A stretch of 64,000 nucleotides of DNA from Pseudomonas vranovensis DSM 16006 (GCF_000425805.1 NZ_KE384459.1:98154-162153), one strand, 5' to 3'; shown: positions 10,377 through 19,516, numbered from the stretch's first letter. Notes: generated by a model not told the origin, from the sequence alone. Program-made: numbers and translations.

Positions 10377-11186
10377 ATGGAAAAGATCGCGAAAAAGTGG
10401 ATCGGCTCCTCTGTAACCCGCCTGACCGAAGTGGGCCTTGTCACAATCATCGGATGCGTAGGGTCAACCGCCCTCCAGGCCGATGAGGCCTATGCAAAAA
10501 ATCTGATCAAGAACATGTCCGACTATATGTCGGCGCAGAACAGTCTGTCGTTCAACTACGACACCATTCTTGAAGTTGTCACCGAGGATCATCAACGACT
10601 GGCGTTGGCCGGTTCCGGGACGGTTGTCATCAACCGTCCCGACAAAATACGCAGCACCCGCTCCAGCGGCTTTGCCGACATCGAGATGCTATTCGATGGC
10701 AAGACGCTGACCCTGGTCGGCAAGGGCAAGAACATCTACTCGCAGCTCGACGTTCCGGGCAGCCTCGACCATTTGCTCGATGTGCTCCGCGACAAGTACG
10801 ACCGCCCGCTTCCGGGGGCTGACCTGTTCATGTCCGATCCCCAGGCGAAGCTGATGGAAGGCGTCACCGACATCAAAGACCTGGGCAGCGGGGTGATTGG
10901 CGGAGTCGAGTGCGATCACCTGGCCTTCCGGAAAAAAGAAGTCGATTGGCAGATATGGATCGCCCAGGGCGAGCGGCCCTATCCCTGCCGCTATGTCATC
11001 ACCTCCAAGCAGATTGCCGGCGAACCGCAATACAGCATTCAGCTCAGCGACTGGAAAAGTGGTGAAGGTGCAAAGGCGGATGACTTTGTCTTCAGCAATC
11101 CTACCCAGGCCAAGAAAATAGAACTCAAGGACTTGCCCAATGCCGAGGACTTGCCGCTCAACTTTGTACGAGGTAAAGCCAAATGA
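10377..11186 (+). CDS. DUF2092 family periplasmic protein
   Basis: A 269-residue exported protein with an N-terminal hydrophobic segment (about residues 17-32) ending near ALQADEAYAKN. The body (LKNMSDYMSAQNSLSFNYD..., RPDKIRSTRSSGFADIEMLFDGKTLTLVGKG) is the DUF2092 pattern, a family predicted to fold like the lipoprotein carriers LolA/LolB. Function is unknown. The stop codon overlaps the start of a 63-residue ORF by 4 bp (ATGA), so the two are translationally coupled. The ATG at 10377 has only a weak Shine-Dalgarno sequence. Confidence 0.8.
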   Translation: MEKIAKKWIGSSVTRLTEVGLVTIIGCVGSTALQADEAYAKNLIKNMSDYMSAQNSLSFNYDTILEVVTEDHQRLALAGSGTVVINRPDKIRSTRSSGFADIEMLFDGKTLTLVGKGKNIYSQLDVPGSLDHLLDVLRDKYDRPLPGADLFMSDPQAKLMEGVTDIKDLGSGVIGGVECDHLAFRKKEVDWQIWIAQGERPYPCRYVITSKQIAGEPQYSIQLSDWKSGEGAKADDFVFSNPTQAKKIELKDLPNAEDLPLNFVRGKAK

Positions 11187-11374
11187 ACCTGCTGTTGAAG
11201 TCCGGTGGCCTCGTTGTTGTCGGGTTCGTGCTGATGTGCGCGCTGGAAGTGGGCGAACACCTGTCCATTCCGGGGGTTCACAGCCTGGTGCCAGAGGCCC
11301 AGGCAGTTGTCGGGCGTCCACTCACCCCGGTGAGTGTTGCCGGGGTGGCCAGACGTACGGCACGACGTAACTAG
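11183..11374 (+). CDS. Small membrane-anchored protein coupled to DUF2092 gene
   Basis: A 63-residue protein whose ATG overlaps the DUF2092 stop codon. An N-terminal hydrophobic stretch (LLKSGGLVVVGFVLMCALEVG) would serve as anchor or signal, and the C-terminus is basic (GVARRTARRN). Small proteins ending in a similar VARRTARR motif are, to my recollection, common next to DUF2092 genes in other proteobacteria, which suggests a conserved two-gene unit. Function unknown. Confidence 0.65.
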   Translation: MNLLLKSGGLVVVGFVLMCALEVGEHLSIPGVHSLVPEAQAVVGRPLTPVSVAGVARRTARRN

Positions 11375-11388
11375 CGCTCCTGCCTGGT

Positions 11389-11434
11389 CCTGTAGCCGCT
11401 GGCGATAGCCTGCGATCGACCGCGAAGCGGTCGT
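11389..11434. repeat. REP-like element at left edge of decayed IclR gene
   Basis: CCTGTAGCCGCTGGCGATAG followed by a CGATCGACCGCGAAGCGGTCG hairpin. It lies between the DUF2092 unit and the truncated 5' end of the IclR remnant. Confidence 0.65.
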
Positions 11435-11478
11435 AATTCAGAGGAAGATCGACAGCACGGCAGTGACACAAGCGGTCA

Positions 11479-12050
11479 ATGTCACTGCCGTTGCGCCAAA
11501 AACCAAAGTACCAGCTCGGCTCGGCGGTGCTCGCCCTGGGCTACCCGTTGCTGGCCAGCCTTAACATCCGCCAGATTGCGCGGCCGTTCATAAAAGAGCT
11601 GGCCGACTATATTCGCGGCTCGGTGTCACTGGGCATGCACGACCGCTTGAGCGTCGTGTACCTGGAGAGCAGCCGCAGTGCCGCGCCCATGAGCCATCCG
11701 CCGGACGTCGGCCTGAGTTATCCCATCGTACCCACGGCGATGGGCCGGGGAGCATCGCCGCCTCCGGGCGTGACGAGCGCACGGCGCTGCTCAACGAGAT
11801 CAAGGTCAGGACGCCTGAAGACTGGAATGTGTTTTACCCCCGGATCGAAGAAAGCATCCAGGAATTTCAGGCGCGGGGGTTTTGCGTGTCGTACGGCGAC
11901 CTGCGCAAGGAAATCCACGCCGTGGCCGTGCCCATGCGGGCTATGGGCGACGGCGAGATCCTGGTGTTCAACTGCGGCATTCCCTCGTTCATGCTCAGCG
12001 AGGGACAACTGATCAAGGACGTGGGGCCACGGCTGGTATCGATGGTGCGC
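11479..12050 (+). pseudogene. IclR-family regulator remnant (N-terminus missing, frameshifted)
   Basis: The first frame reads the start of an IclR effector domain (YQLGSAVLALGYPLLASLNI, then IRGSVSLGMHDRLSVVYLES) and runs to about 11750. There the similarity moves to another frame (DERTALLNEIKVRTPEDWNV, then GFCVSYGDLRKEIHAVAVP and GPRLVSMVRR). The shift falls at a run of four G (11747-11750). The N-terminal winged helix is absent: no coding similarity precedes 11479. The 3' end runs straight into a REP element at 12051. It cannot encode a working regulator. Confidence 0.8.
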
Positions 12051-12084
12051 AGGCACGAGGCTGCGATCGGCTGCGCAGCAGTCG
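12051..12084. repeat. REP-like element at right edge of decayed IclR gene
   Basis: 34 bases identical to those at 4-37. It begins inside what would be the last codons of the IclR reading frame, so its insertion or the associated deletion probably removed the native 3' end. Confidence 0.7.
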
Positions 12085-12172
12085 CCATACAGTCGACCGC
12101 CCTTGTATAGATCGAACCACTACCGACGCTGAATGTCGGTTGCAGTAAGCAGTCAAATAAAAGGCCCCCACG

Positions 12173-12547
12173 ATGCCAACCAGAGCCAGAGCCACGATCG
12201 TCTGCCTGCGCAGTGGCAAGGTATTGCTCGTCAAGAAACGCCATGCCAAATGGAACTTGCCCGGCGGGGCCATCGAAGCGGGTGAAACCCCCTTGCAGGC
12301 AGCGCTGCGCGAGCTTGAGGAAGAAACACGACTGCAAGCCGAGAAAATGCTCCAACTCTGCGAGATTGCCATCGGCGACACCCTGCACTACATCTTCTGT
12401 CTGCAGGTAGACGACCAGACCAAAGCCATCCCCGCCAGAGAGATCAGCCAATGCCGCTGGGTGCGCAAAAAGTCGCTCAACGGCATCCCCCTGACGCTGC
12501 GTGCGGGCAAACTGGTGCGTCGCGAACTACCGGTACTGATCCCCTGA
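12173..12547 (+). CDS. Nudix hydrolase
   Basis: A 124-residue protein with the Nudix box GAIEAGETPLQAALRELEEE (Gly32, Glu38, Arg46-Glu47, Glu50-Glu51), which binds Mg2+ and cleaves nucleoside diphosphates linked to another moiety. The usual Gly near the end of the box is replaced by Arg (ETRL). The short form is like small Nudix proteins of MutT type without extra domains. AAAGG precedes the ATG. Substrate unknown. Confidence 0.88.
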   Translation: MPTRARATIVCLRSGKVLLVKKRHAKWNLPGGAIEAGETPLQAALRELEEETRLQAEKMLQLCEIAIGDTLHYIFCLQVDDQTKAIPAREISQCRWVRKKSLNGIPLTLRAGKLVRRELPVLIP

Positions 12548-12575
12548 GCGTCGGGCTTTACGCGGGAACACCATA

Positions 12576-13226
12576 ATGCCCATTTCTTTATCGCAAGCGA
12601 CCGCCAGGCAAGCTGCACTCATGCTGGCGATAGCAGTGGCCATGCTGGCGGCCTCCGGCATCGAGCCCCATAGCCGGGTAGACTGGCTGCTCGAAAACGC
12701 CCTGCCGGCAATATTGCTGGTAGGCCTGGTAGTGGGTTGGCGTTATCTGCGCCTGTCGGCCAGCGCATATGGGGCGATCCTTGCCCTGTTGGCTATCCAT
12801 GAACTCGGCGCCCACTACACCTATGCCAAGGTGCCCTACGAGGCATGGGCCCAAGCGCTTGCCGACCGCTCACTGAACAACGCCCTGGGCTGGGACCGCA
12901 ACCAGTACGACCGTCTGGTGCATCTGAGTTATGGCGTGCTGTTCTGCCTGCCCCTGCGCGAAGTGCTGCAACGCTGCACCCCCTTACGGGGAATGTGGCT
13001 GGCCCTCCTTGCACTCAACGTCGTACTGAGCACTTCGGCGATGTACGAATTGATCGAATGGGTTGGCGGCCAGTACTTGGGAGAGGACCAGGCCAAGGCT
13101 TTCCTGGCGACCCAGAAAGACCCCTGGGACGCGCAAAAAGACATGGCACTGGCCGTGTTCGGCGCCTGCATGACTCAGGCCGCGTTGCAGTCCAAGCGCT
13201 GGCTGGGGTGCCGCGCCAACGTTTGA
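12576..13226 (+). CDS. DUF2238 (YjdF-like) inner-membrane protein
   Basis: A 216-residue membrane protein with about six hydrophobic helices. The central motifs HELGAHYTYAKVPYE, NQYDRLVHLSYG and AMYELIEW are those of the DUF2238/YjdF family, with conserved His, Tyr and Glu residues within or next to membrane segments. Family function is not established. It follows the Nudix gene by 28 bp on the same strand and could be co-transcribed. Confidence 0.85.
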   Translation: MPISLSQATARQAALMLAIAVAMLAASGIEPHSRVDWLLENALPAILLVGLVVGWRYLRLSASAYGAILALLAIHELGAHYTYAKVPYEAWAQALADRSLNNALGWDRNQYDRLVHLSYGVLFCLPLREVLQRCTPLRGMWLALLALNVVLSTSAMYELIEWVGGQYLGEDQAKAFLATQKDPWDAQKDMALAVFGACMTQAALQSKRWLGCRANV

Positions 13227-13265
13227 ACCTGGCCTGGATCGTCCCTACTGCCCCCGCTGAAAATT

Positions 13266-13307
13266 CAAGGCCCTGCACACACCTAATGATGCGCGTGCAG
13301 GGCCTTG
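13266..13307. terminator. Bidirectional terminator hairpin between convergent genes
   Basis: Perfect 13-bp stem (CAAGGCCCTGCAC / GTGCAGGGCCTTG) around a 16-nt loop. It overlaps the last codons of the minus-strand gene ending at 13283. On the minus strand it is followed by AATTTT. Confidence 0.65.
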
Positions 13308-13663
13308 ATCAGTTCGGCCTTGGTCATGGTCGAGCGCCCGCGGATGTCCTTGCTGCGGGCCTCCTTCATCAGGCTTTGCTTGGTCTGGCTGTCGAGCGAG
13401 GCGGTGGAGCTGCGCGCGTGCCCTTCACGGGTCTTGGCAGCACGCTTGGCTGAATCGGAGCGGGCCGTCTTCTTCTCGCTTGTCGACGTGCTCTGGCCCG
13501 AACCGCCGGCCTTTTCACCCCCACCCGACTGCTTGTTCACCGTCGCCCAGGCACGGGCTTCGGCTTCGTCTCTGGACACGCCCTTGTTTTCGTAGCGCTG
13601 CTCGATGTGTTCGGCCTTGCGCTTCTGTTTGTCGGTGTACTTGGCTTTGCTTCCCCTGGGCAT
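13283..13663 (-). CDS. Small highly charged protein (annotated in Pseudomonas as plasmid-stabilisation/KGG-like)
   Basis: A 126-residue basic protein. The N-terminus (MPRGSKAKYTDKQKRKAEHIEQRY, then RDEAEARAWATVNKQSGGG) matches a family of small stress-type proteins often named plasmid stabilisation protein. The middle is Ser/Thr/Lys-rich and disordered. The C-terminus (LMKEARSKDIRGRSTMTKAELIKALHAH) looks like a Rho-N/SAP-type nucleic-acid-binding helix pair. Role unknown; DNA or RNA binding is inferred from composition. Confidence 0.8.
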   Translation of the reverse strand: MPRGSKAKYTDKQKRKAEHIEQRYENKGVSRDEAEARAWATVNKQSGGGEKAGGSGQSTSTSEKKTARSDSAKRAAKTREGHARSSTASLDSQTKQSLMKEARSKDIRGRSTMTKAELIKALHAHH

Positions 13664-13781
13664 GACGGCATTCCTCTACGGTGTTTCCCGTTGGAGAATG
13701 CCGCGCCGGCCAAGTGCCGCACGAGGGATGAACGGTCGTCAGCACGCCGGACCAGGCCCGCCGCCGCAGTACAGCGTTTGC

Positions 13782-14045
13782 CTAGACAAGTAATCGGCCT
13801 GTGGCAGGCACAGCAACACGACCGCACCCGCTGCTTCGCGCGCATGGCCAGGACCGCCCAGCGGAGAAGTCGATGGCGCCGTAGTGGTCCATCGCGGCCT
13901 TGACCAGGCGCTCGGCGAAGTCCCGGCCGGTGACGCTGCCTGCGCAGGCCACCGCTTCACCACTTGCCAGTGGCAGCGCCACTGCGCGTCCGATACCACG
14001 ACCGGAGCCGGTCACCCGTGCGACGTTGCCTTCAAGCATGTTCAT
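13782..14045 (-). pseudogene. Short-chain dehydrogenase remnant
   Basis: Begins as a normal SDR (MLEGNVARVTGSGRGIGRAVAL) but the frame then jumps directly to ASGEAVACAGSVTGRDFAERL, a segment that normally lies some 50 residues later. After HYGAIDFSAG the similarity ends, so the catalytic Ser and Tyr-x3-Lys are absent. It sits 41 nt after the CoA-transferase gene on the same strand and probably was the next enzyme of that operon. Confidence 0.75.
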
Positions 14046-14086
14046 TGCGTGTTGCTGTTGCGTTGTTGTTTTCAGGCTCAAACGGC

Positions 14087-15202
14087 TCAACGGCCCCAGA
14101 GCCCGGCGAGATCGCCGGCTTCGAGGGCACCCAGTACCTGTTCGGTATGAGCGCCACGGGTGGGAATCGGTCCAGGGGTGACCACCTGCCCGTCAAAGCG
14201 CGGGGCCGGGTGCGCCTGCAGCAGGCCGTCGCGCTCGAAATACACGTCGCGCTCGACCATGTGCGGGTGCTGCGAAGCTTCACGGGGGCTGAGCACCGGG
14301 GCAAAACAGGCATCGGTGCCTTCCAGCAGATCGCACCAATGCTCGCGCGGCTGGCTGGCAAACAGCGTTGCAAAGGCTTCACGCATCGCAGGCCATTGCC
14401 TGGCGTCCCATTGGCGGGCAAAACGGGGATCGTCCTGCAGGCCGAGCTTGTTCAGCAGCAAGGCGTAGAACTGCGGTTCCATCGAACCCAGGGCGACATA
14501 ACGGTCATCGGCGCAGCGGTAGGTGGCATAGAAGTGCGAGCCGTCGTGGACGCTCTTGCCACGTTGTTCGTTGAGCAGGCCCCTGCTGCCCAGCGACATC
14601 ATCAGTTGCATCATGTGTGCCGAGCCATCGACGATGGCGGCATCCACCACGCTGCCCTGCCCGGTCTGGCGCGCCTTGAGCACCCCGGCCAGTACTCCGA
14701 TGGCCAGGTACAACGCACCGCCGCCGATATCACCGATCAGGGTGATCGGCGACGAGGGTGCTTCACCTGCGGTACCGCTGTGGTACAGCGCGCCCGACAA
14801 GGCGATGTAGTTGTTGTCATGGCCGGCGGCGTTGGCCATCGGTCCGTGCTGGCCCCAGCCCGTCATGCGCCCGTACACCAGCCTGGGGTTGCGCGCCTGG
14901 CACTGCTCCGGGCCCAGGCCCAGGCGTTCCATGACACCGGGGCGCATGCCCTCGATCAGGACATCGGCACTTTCAATCAGTTTGAGCACCAGCTCGCGAC
15001 CTTCGGCGGTCTTGAGGTCGGCCACCACCGAGCGCTTGCCACGGTTGAGCGGGTTGGTGGCGGCATTGGCCTCACCGGTGATCGAAGTGGACGTGCCACG
15101 CTCCACGGCAATCACATCAGCCCCCAGGTCCGCCAGGTGCATGGCGCAGAACGGCCCTGGGCCGATTCCGCAGATCTCGACAACATTGATACCTTGCAGC
15201 AT
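14087..15202 (-). CDS. CaiB/BaiF family CoA-transferase or acyl-CoA racemase
   Basis: A 371-residue class III CoA-transferase family protein. The N-terminus VVEICGIGPGPFCAMHLADL is close to alpha-methylacyl-CoA racemases, as are GHDNNYIALSGAL (catalytic His region) and LIGDIGGGALYLA (catalytic Asp region). It could move CoA between carboxylic acids or epimerise 2-methylacyl-CoA. The decayed SDR downstream suggests the two once acted together in degradation of a branched or cyclic acid. I lean to the racemase subgroup from the GDIGGGA motif. Confidence 0.85.
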   Translation of the reverse strand: MLQGINVVEICGIGPGPFCAMHLADLGADVIAVERGTSTSITGEANAATNPLNRGKRSVVADLKTAEGRELVLKLIESADVLIEGMRPGVMERLGLGPEQCQARNPRLVYGRMTGWGQHGPMANAAGHDNNYIALSGALYHSGTAGEAPSSPITLIGDIGGGALYLAIGVLAGVLKARQTGQGSVVDAAIVDGSAHMMQLMMSLGSRGLLNEQRGKSVHDGSHFYATYRCADDRYVALGSMEPQFYALLLNKLGLQDDPRFARQWDARQWPAMREAFATLFASQPREHWCDLLEGTDACFAPVLSPREASQHPHMVERDVYFERDGLLQAHPAPRFDGQVVTPGPIPTRGAHTEQVLGALEAGDLAGLWGR

Positions 15203-15363
15203 GTGCTCTCCTTAGGGGTGTCCTTGTTGTTATTGGGGGGAACGCTAGCAGAGGATGGCGATGTAATCCTGCCCCCCGCCACGGGTGGCTATGGCCGCCG
15301 GAGCAGCGGGCTACTCTGGGCCCGCAATCGCTGGCAATAACAACAAAAGGAAGGAATGAGCGT

Positions 15364-17085
15364 ATGTTCGAGTTACCTCCCCACTGGGCCCTGTGGGCAA
15401 CCTGCTGCCTCGCCGCACCGGCGGTGGCTACCGCACAAACCCAGGTAGCGCCACCCAACCCGTACCTGGCCCAGTCCTACAACAACCAGACCCATTGGAA
15501 CGACGGCGCTTCGGACAGCACCTCGATCAGCGTGGCGCGTGGTTCATACAAGATGACCCCGCAAGCCTACCGCGTGGTCCCGAACGAATCGGGCAGCCTG
15601 ATGCAGTACACCGACAAGGTCGGTGGCACGGATATCTACTGGTACTGGGCCGGGTTCTCCTTGCGCAAACTGAAGATCGACGACGACTTCAACTTCAAGG
15701 AAATCGCCCGCGTCGACCTGCCGGTCAAACTACCCAACTACACGCCGGTGTCCACCGAGAAACGCCTGGAGCAAGCCGCCCAGGCCCGTAAGTTCCTCGA
15801 CGCCAAGGATGAGAAAGGCCTGCTCGACTACATGCAGTCGCAGCCCAACCGCATGCTGACGGCCACCACCGACCAATTGCTGGGCGGCGCCATCTACTCG
15901 CTGCTGACCCGTGACAACGCCTTCATCGGCGCCAGTGCCCGCCGGGTGTTCCGCATCGACCAGAATGACGCCAAAGACCCTGCCTCGGGCATGAAACTGA
16001 CCCACGAAGTGCAACTGCCCGACGCACTGTTCGACAACGAAAAGACCAAGCGCAGCGTCGGCATCCCGATGGACACTGCCTTTGGCATGGGCATGACCCT
16101 CAACGGCTACCTGGTGGTCAACACCATGGGTGGCACCGTGGCGACCCTGGACCGCACCACGCTCAAGCTGATCGACACCTACCGCATCGAAGGTAATGAC
16201 GAGGTGTTCCTCAACTCCTTCGCCACCGGCCCTGAAGTGGATGGAGGCGCGGTATATGTGGCCTCCAACCAGAACATGTATCGCCTGGTGGTCGACAAGA
16301 ACGGCAAGCTCCACGCCGACGAAGCCAGTGGTGCCTGGAAAGCCCCCTACGAGCGCGGCCCGCGCTTCACTGCAGTCAAAATCGGCGATGGCACCGGCTC
16401 CACCCCTACCCTGATGGGCTATGGCCCGGACGAAGACCAACTGGTGGTGTTCACCGACGGTTCGAAAAAGATGAACCTGGTCGCCATGTGGCGCGACAAG
16501 ATTCCGGCGGGCTGGAAACAGAAGCCGGGCACCCTGTCGCCACGGGTTGCCGACCAGCGCCAGGTTGACCTGGGTGACGCGATCCCGACCGTGCAGTCGG
16601 AGCAATCGGTGGCGGTGTATGACGGCCATGCCTTTGTGGTCAACAACATTCCGGCACAAGACAAACCGGCGCTGGCCAAATCGGGCTACTACGTCACCAT
16701 GCTCAACGGCATGACCCGCCCGGCGGCCAAGGGCGTGGCAATGCTCAAGTGGGACAGCGCCAAGGACCAATGGACCACCCTGTGGACCCGCACCGACGTC
16801 GGTTCGGTCTCAGTGGTGCCAATGATCAGCGGTGGCAGCCGCATGGCCTTGATCAACGGCGTGTACACCGCGCGCCAGGGTGAGGGTTACCACATCGGCA
16901 TGGACCTGGACACCGGCAAGACCGTGCTGGAAATTGCCACGGGTAGCGACCCGGTGTTCAACGGCATGTATGCACCGATCAAAGTCGATGCCCAGGGCCG
17001 CTTGATGTATGGCATGGCCTTCGGCCTGGTATTGATGGACACCAACCGCATGCAGAAAGTCGAGCAGGTTGCCAAAAGCCAGTAA
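15364..17085 (+). CDS. Large periplasmic protein of unknown function, possibly beta-propeller
   Basis: A 573-residue exported protein with a signal peptide (about residues 1-24, ATAQ cleavage region). The mature part has many short beta-rich segments of the kind GGTVATLDRTTLKLID and LVVNTMGGTV, suggesting a propeller fold like PQQ or YncE proteins. I do not recognise a named family. AAGGAAGGA lies upstream of the ATG at 15364. It is a single gene divergent from the CoA-transferase and ended by a strong terminator. Confidence 0.75.
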   Translation: MFELPPHWALWATCCLAAPAVATAQTQVAPPNPYLAQSYNNQTHWNDGASDSTSISVARGSYKMTPQAYRVVPNESGSLMQYTDKVGGTDIYWYWAGFSLRKLKIDDDFNFKEIARVDLPVKLPNYTPVSTEKRLEQAAQARKFLDAKDEKGLLDYMQSQPNRMLTATTDQLLGGAIYSLLTRDNAFIGASARRVFRIDQNDAKDPASGMKLTHEVQLPDALFDNEKTKRSVGIPMDTAFGMGMTLNGYLVVNTMGGTVATLDRTTLKLIDTYRIEGNDEVFLNSFATGPEVDGGAVYVASNQNMYRLVVDKNGKLHADEASGAWKAPYERGPRFTAVKIGDGTGSTPTLMGYGPDEDQLVVFTDGSKKMNLVAMWRDKIPAGWKQKPGTLSPRVADQRQVDLGDAIPTVQSEQSVAVYDGHAFVVNNIPAQDKPALAKSGYYVTMLNGMTRPAAKGVAMLKWDSAKDQWTTLWTRTDVGSVSVVPMISGGSRMALINGVYTARQGEGYHIGMDLDTGKTVLEIATGSDPVFNGMYAPIKVDAQGRLMYGMAFGLVLMDTNRMQKVEQVAKSQ

Positions 17086-17104
17086 GCCACACCCTCGTTG
17101 ACCA

Positions 17105-17133
17105 AACGCCCGGTGCCCAACACCGGGCGTTTT
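17105..17133 (+). terminator. Intrinsic terminator
   Basis: 11-bp stem (AACGCCCGGTG / CACCGGGCGTT) with a 5-nt loop, continuing into TT, 19 nt after the stop of the 573-residue periplasmic protein. Confidence 0.85.
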
Positions 17134-17244
17134 GCATGCCTTGTGGGCGCTGGCTTGGCGGCGATGGGCCGGTGCAGCTAGCCGATCAAGGGGCGCGGCC
17201 GATTGCCAGCAAGCCCCGCTCCCACCGTTCAAGCGCGGGGCGCA

Positions 17245-17652
17245 TTAATCGCTCAACTGGCTGTCAATGACAATGCTGCCACTGAGCAGTTTGTGTACCG
17301 GGCAGGCATTGGCCACGCCCAGCAGTCGCTCGCGCTGGGCAGCATCGAGATCACCGTGCAGCTCGATTACACGCTTGATCTCGGTGCGCATGGGTGCGCT
17401 CTTCTCTTCCTTGATGATGTCCAACTGCACATGCACGTGCTGCAGCGGCCACTCCTTGCGGCGGGCATACATCGACAGGGTAATCGCGGTACACGCACCC
17501 AAAGCCGAGAGCAACAATTGGTGAGGGTTCGGGCCACTGTCGTGGCCTCCAAGCGCCTCGTTCTCATCGGCCAGCCACTGGTTCACGCCGGCGGACAGGT
17601 TGACGGTGTAGGGAATCTCTCCCAGTTCGGCATGCACGGTCGAATCGGTCAT
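17245..17652 (-). CDS. OsmC/Ohr-family protein
   Basis: A 135-residue OsmC-type protein. The two redox cysteines are Cys54 ([13 protein letters not shown]) and Cys117 ([13 protein letters not shown]), and [18 protein letters not shown] is the conserved N-terminal segment. Family members reduce organic or fatty-acid hydroperoxides with a dithiol. This subtype (YhfA/OsmC-like, with PVHKLLSG) is less studied than OhrA. Monocistronic. Confidence 0.88.
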   Translation of the reverse strand: MTDSTVHAELGEIPYTVNLSAGVNQWLADENEALGGHDSGPNPHQLLLSALGACTAITLSMYARRKEWPLQHVHVQLDIIKEEKSAPMRTEIKRVIELHGDLDAAQRERLLGVANACPVHKLLSGSIVIDSQLSD

Positions 17653-17768
17653 TTACGGGGGACTTCCTTGGCAATGGCCAAACCAGAAGGGCCTGGCGCG
17701 AGTGTCTTAACACTAGCGTCAGGCCCTCTGTCTGTGAAGTCACAATCACGATCTGCAGCGTCCTGTGG

Positions 17769-19514
17769 TTAGAACAGCTTGAGGAAGTTGAAGTACAGCC
17801 GCGGCTCCTTGCCGTTGTGATCCTCCAACGCTTCGGCCGACACCGAGCGAGTCAGCGGGAACGCCAGTTCAGGCGACAGGTACATGTCCTTGGCAACCTG
17901 GAAGTGGGCGCCGAAACCTGCCGACGACAGGCTCTGTGAGCCGAAATAGTCAGGGCTGTTGTTCCACACCTTGCCCACGTCCCAGAAACCGTAGTATTGC
18001 GTGGGCACGCGGTAGTCCTTGACCTGGTGGGCGGTGTTGTACTGCAGTTCGACCTTGCCCGCGATACCGTTGTCAGCAGCGACTTCCGAAGGGTCGTAGC
18101 CGCGGCCGAACTGGCTGCCGCCCACACCGAACTGCTCGGGTGACAACAGCGCATTGCCGAAGGCCGTCTGCCCTGTAAGGGCCAGGTACAGGTTCAGCCC
18201 TTCGAGCACCTTGCTCAAGTCCTGGATGCGCTGGGCGTCGTATTGCAGCTTGGTGAAGTCGGTCTGGCCGCCCTCACGCGAAGGGTTGGCGCGACCTTCG
18301 TCACTGGCGCCAAGCACGTCCAGGCCCTTGCTCACTTCGGCCTTGAGCAGGTTGCGGCCACCGTACTGGTCGGTGAAATCCCAGCTGGCGCCCAGGCGCA
18401 GGGCACGAATGCGGTCATCGCTGGACGGCGCCTGGTCGGGGTCGTCCAGGTACTCGGCCTTGCCGTTGAACCAGGTGAACGCCGCGGACGTCTTGAAGGT
18501 TTCGGCACGGCTACGAATCCAGGGGTGGGCGATGCGCACGGCCAGGGTATCGCCACTGCTGTTGGCATTGAGGAAGTCGAAGGTGTCGGCGTTGCCATCG
18601 TTGTGCTGGGCGAGCACGCTCAGCACCGTGCCCTGACTGCCCAGCGGCAGTTCGTACTGGCCTTCGTAGAAGGCCATCTTGTCGCCTTCGACCGAACGTC
18701 CAAGGCGCAGCGACAGGTGATCGCCCAGGCCCAGCGGATCGTTCACGCCGATCCCGCCATACACCTGCCAGGGCCCGAAGTAGCGACTGTCGCGGTTATC
18801 GAAGCCGATGAAGCCTTCCCAGCGGCGCAACTCGTTGGCAACGTCCAGGTCGGTCCCCTGCCCCACGCTCGAAGGTGACAGCACCGCCCGGCTGTCCAGG
18901 CCCGAGAGGTCGTTCATCAGCAACAGGTTGCGTTCCAGGGTCTTGCCGGTCAGTGGCGCTTCGTTGCGAATGTTCGCAGCATAGCGTTCCACGGCCTTGT
19001 TGCTGGGCCCGCTGATCTTGACCTGGTTGACCTTGCCTTCGACCACCTGCAGGCGTAACAGGCCCTTGTCGACCTTTTGCGCAGGGACGAAGGTGCGCAC
19101 CAGTAAAAAGCCGTCGTCGCGGTAGCGCTGGGTGATCTGGTCGGTCACGGCGTTCACCTCGCCGAGCGTTACCTGGCGACCTTCGAGCCCCTTGAGTACG
19201 CTGGCAAAGGTACCTTGAGGGTAGTGATCGGCACCTTCGAGCATCACCTTGCGGACTTCAAAGCGAGTGCTGCTGGCGGTCAATGGTCGTGGTTGGGCAG
19301 GAGCCTGCACCTCGGGCGTCTGCGGCGACACCCGGGTAGGCGACAGCTCCAGGCTGCCTGGCATCTGCACCGCCGGACTGCGCCGACCGTCGGGACCGGG
19401 GGTTTCCACACGACCTGGGTCCAGGCCGCTCAGTGGCGCTGCCAGTACCGGTTGAACCGCCAGGGCGACGGCAATGCACAGGGCCAGGGCCGATTTTTGC
19501 GCGAAAGTGTTCAT
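17769..19514 (-). CDS. Two-partner secretion transporter TpsB (FhaC/ShlB family)
   Basis: A 581-residue outer-membrane transporter. It has a signal peptide (ends near PVLAAPLSG), a proline-rich linker to about residue 80, POTRA domains (FEVRKVMLEGADHYP... and LLRLQVVEGKVNQVKISG), and a C-terminal 16-strand barrel with the family motif FGRGYDPSEVAADNG (VRGY-type loop 6). The C-terminus ends in Phe. It starts 2 nt after the stop of the exoprotein gene, so the pair is one operon. It exports the TpsA protein through its own pore. Confidence 0.92.
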   Translation of the reverse strand: MNTFAQKSALALCIAVALAVQPVLAAPLSGLDPGRVETPGPDGRRSPAVQMPGSLELSPTRVSPQTPEVQAPAQPRPLTASSTRFEVRKVMLEGADHYPQGTFASVLKGLEGRQVTLGEVNAVTDQITQRYRDDGFLLVRTFVPAQKVDKGLLRLQVVEGKVNQVKISGPSNKAVERYAANIRNEAPLTGKTLERNLLLMNDLSGLDSRAVLSPSSVGQGTDLDVANELRRWEGFIGFDNRDSRYFGPWQVYGGIGVNDPLGLGDHLSLRLGRSVEGDKMAFYEGQYELPLGSQGTVLSVLAQHNDGNADTFDFLNANSSGDTLAVRIAHPWIRSRAETFKTSAAFTWFNGKAEYLDDPDQAPSSDDRIRALRLGASWDFTDQYGGRNLLKAEVSKGLDVLGASDEGRANPSREGGQTDFTKLQYDAQRIQDLSKVLEGLNLYLALTGQTAFGNALLSPEQFGVGGSQFGRGYDPSEVAADNGIAGKVELQYNTAHQVKDYRVPTQYYGFWDVGKVWNNSPDYFGSQSLSSAGFGAHFQVAKDMYLSPELAFPLTRSVSAEALEDHNGKEPRLYFNFLKLF

Positions 19515-19516
19515 GA

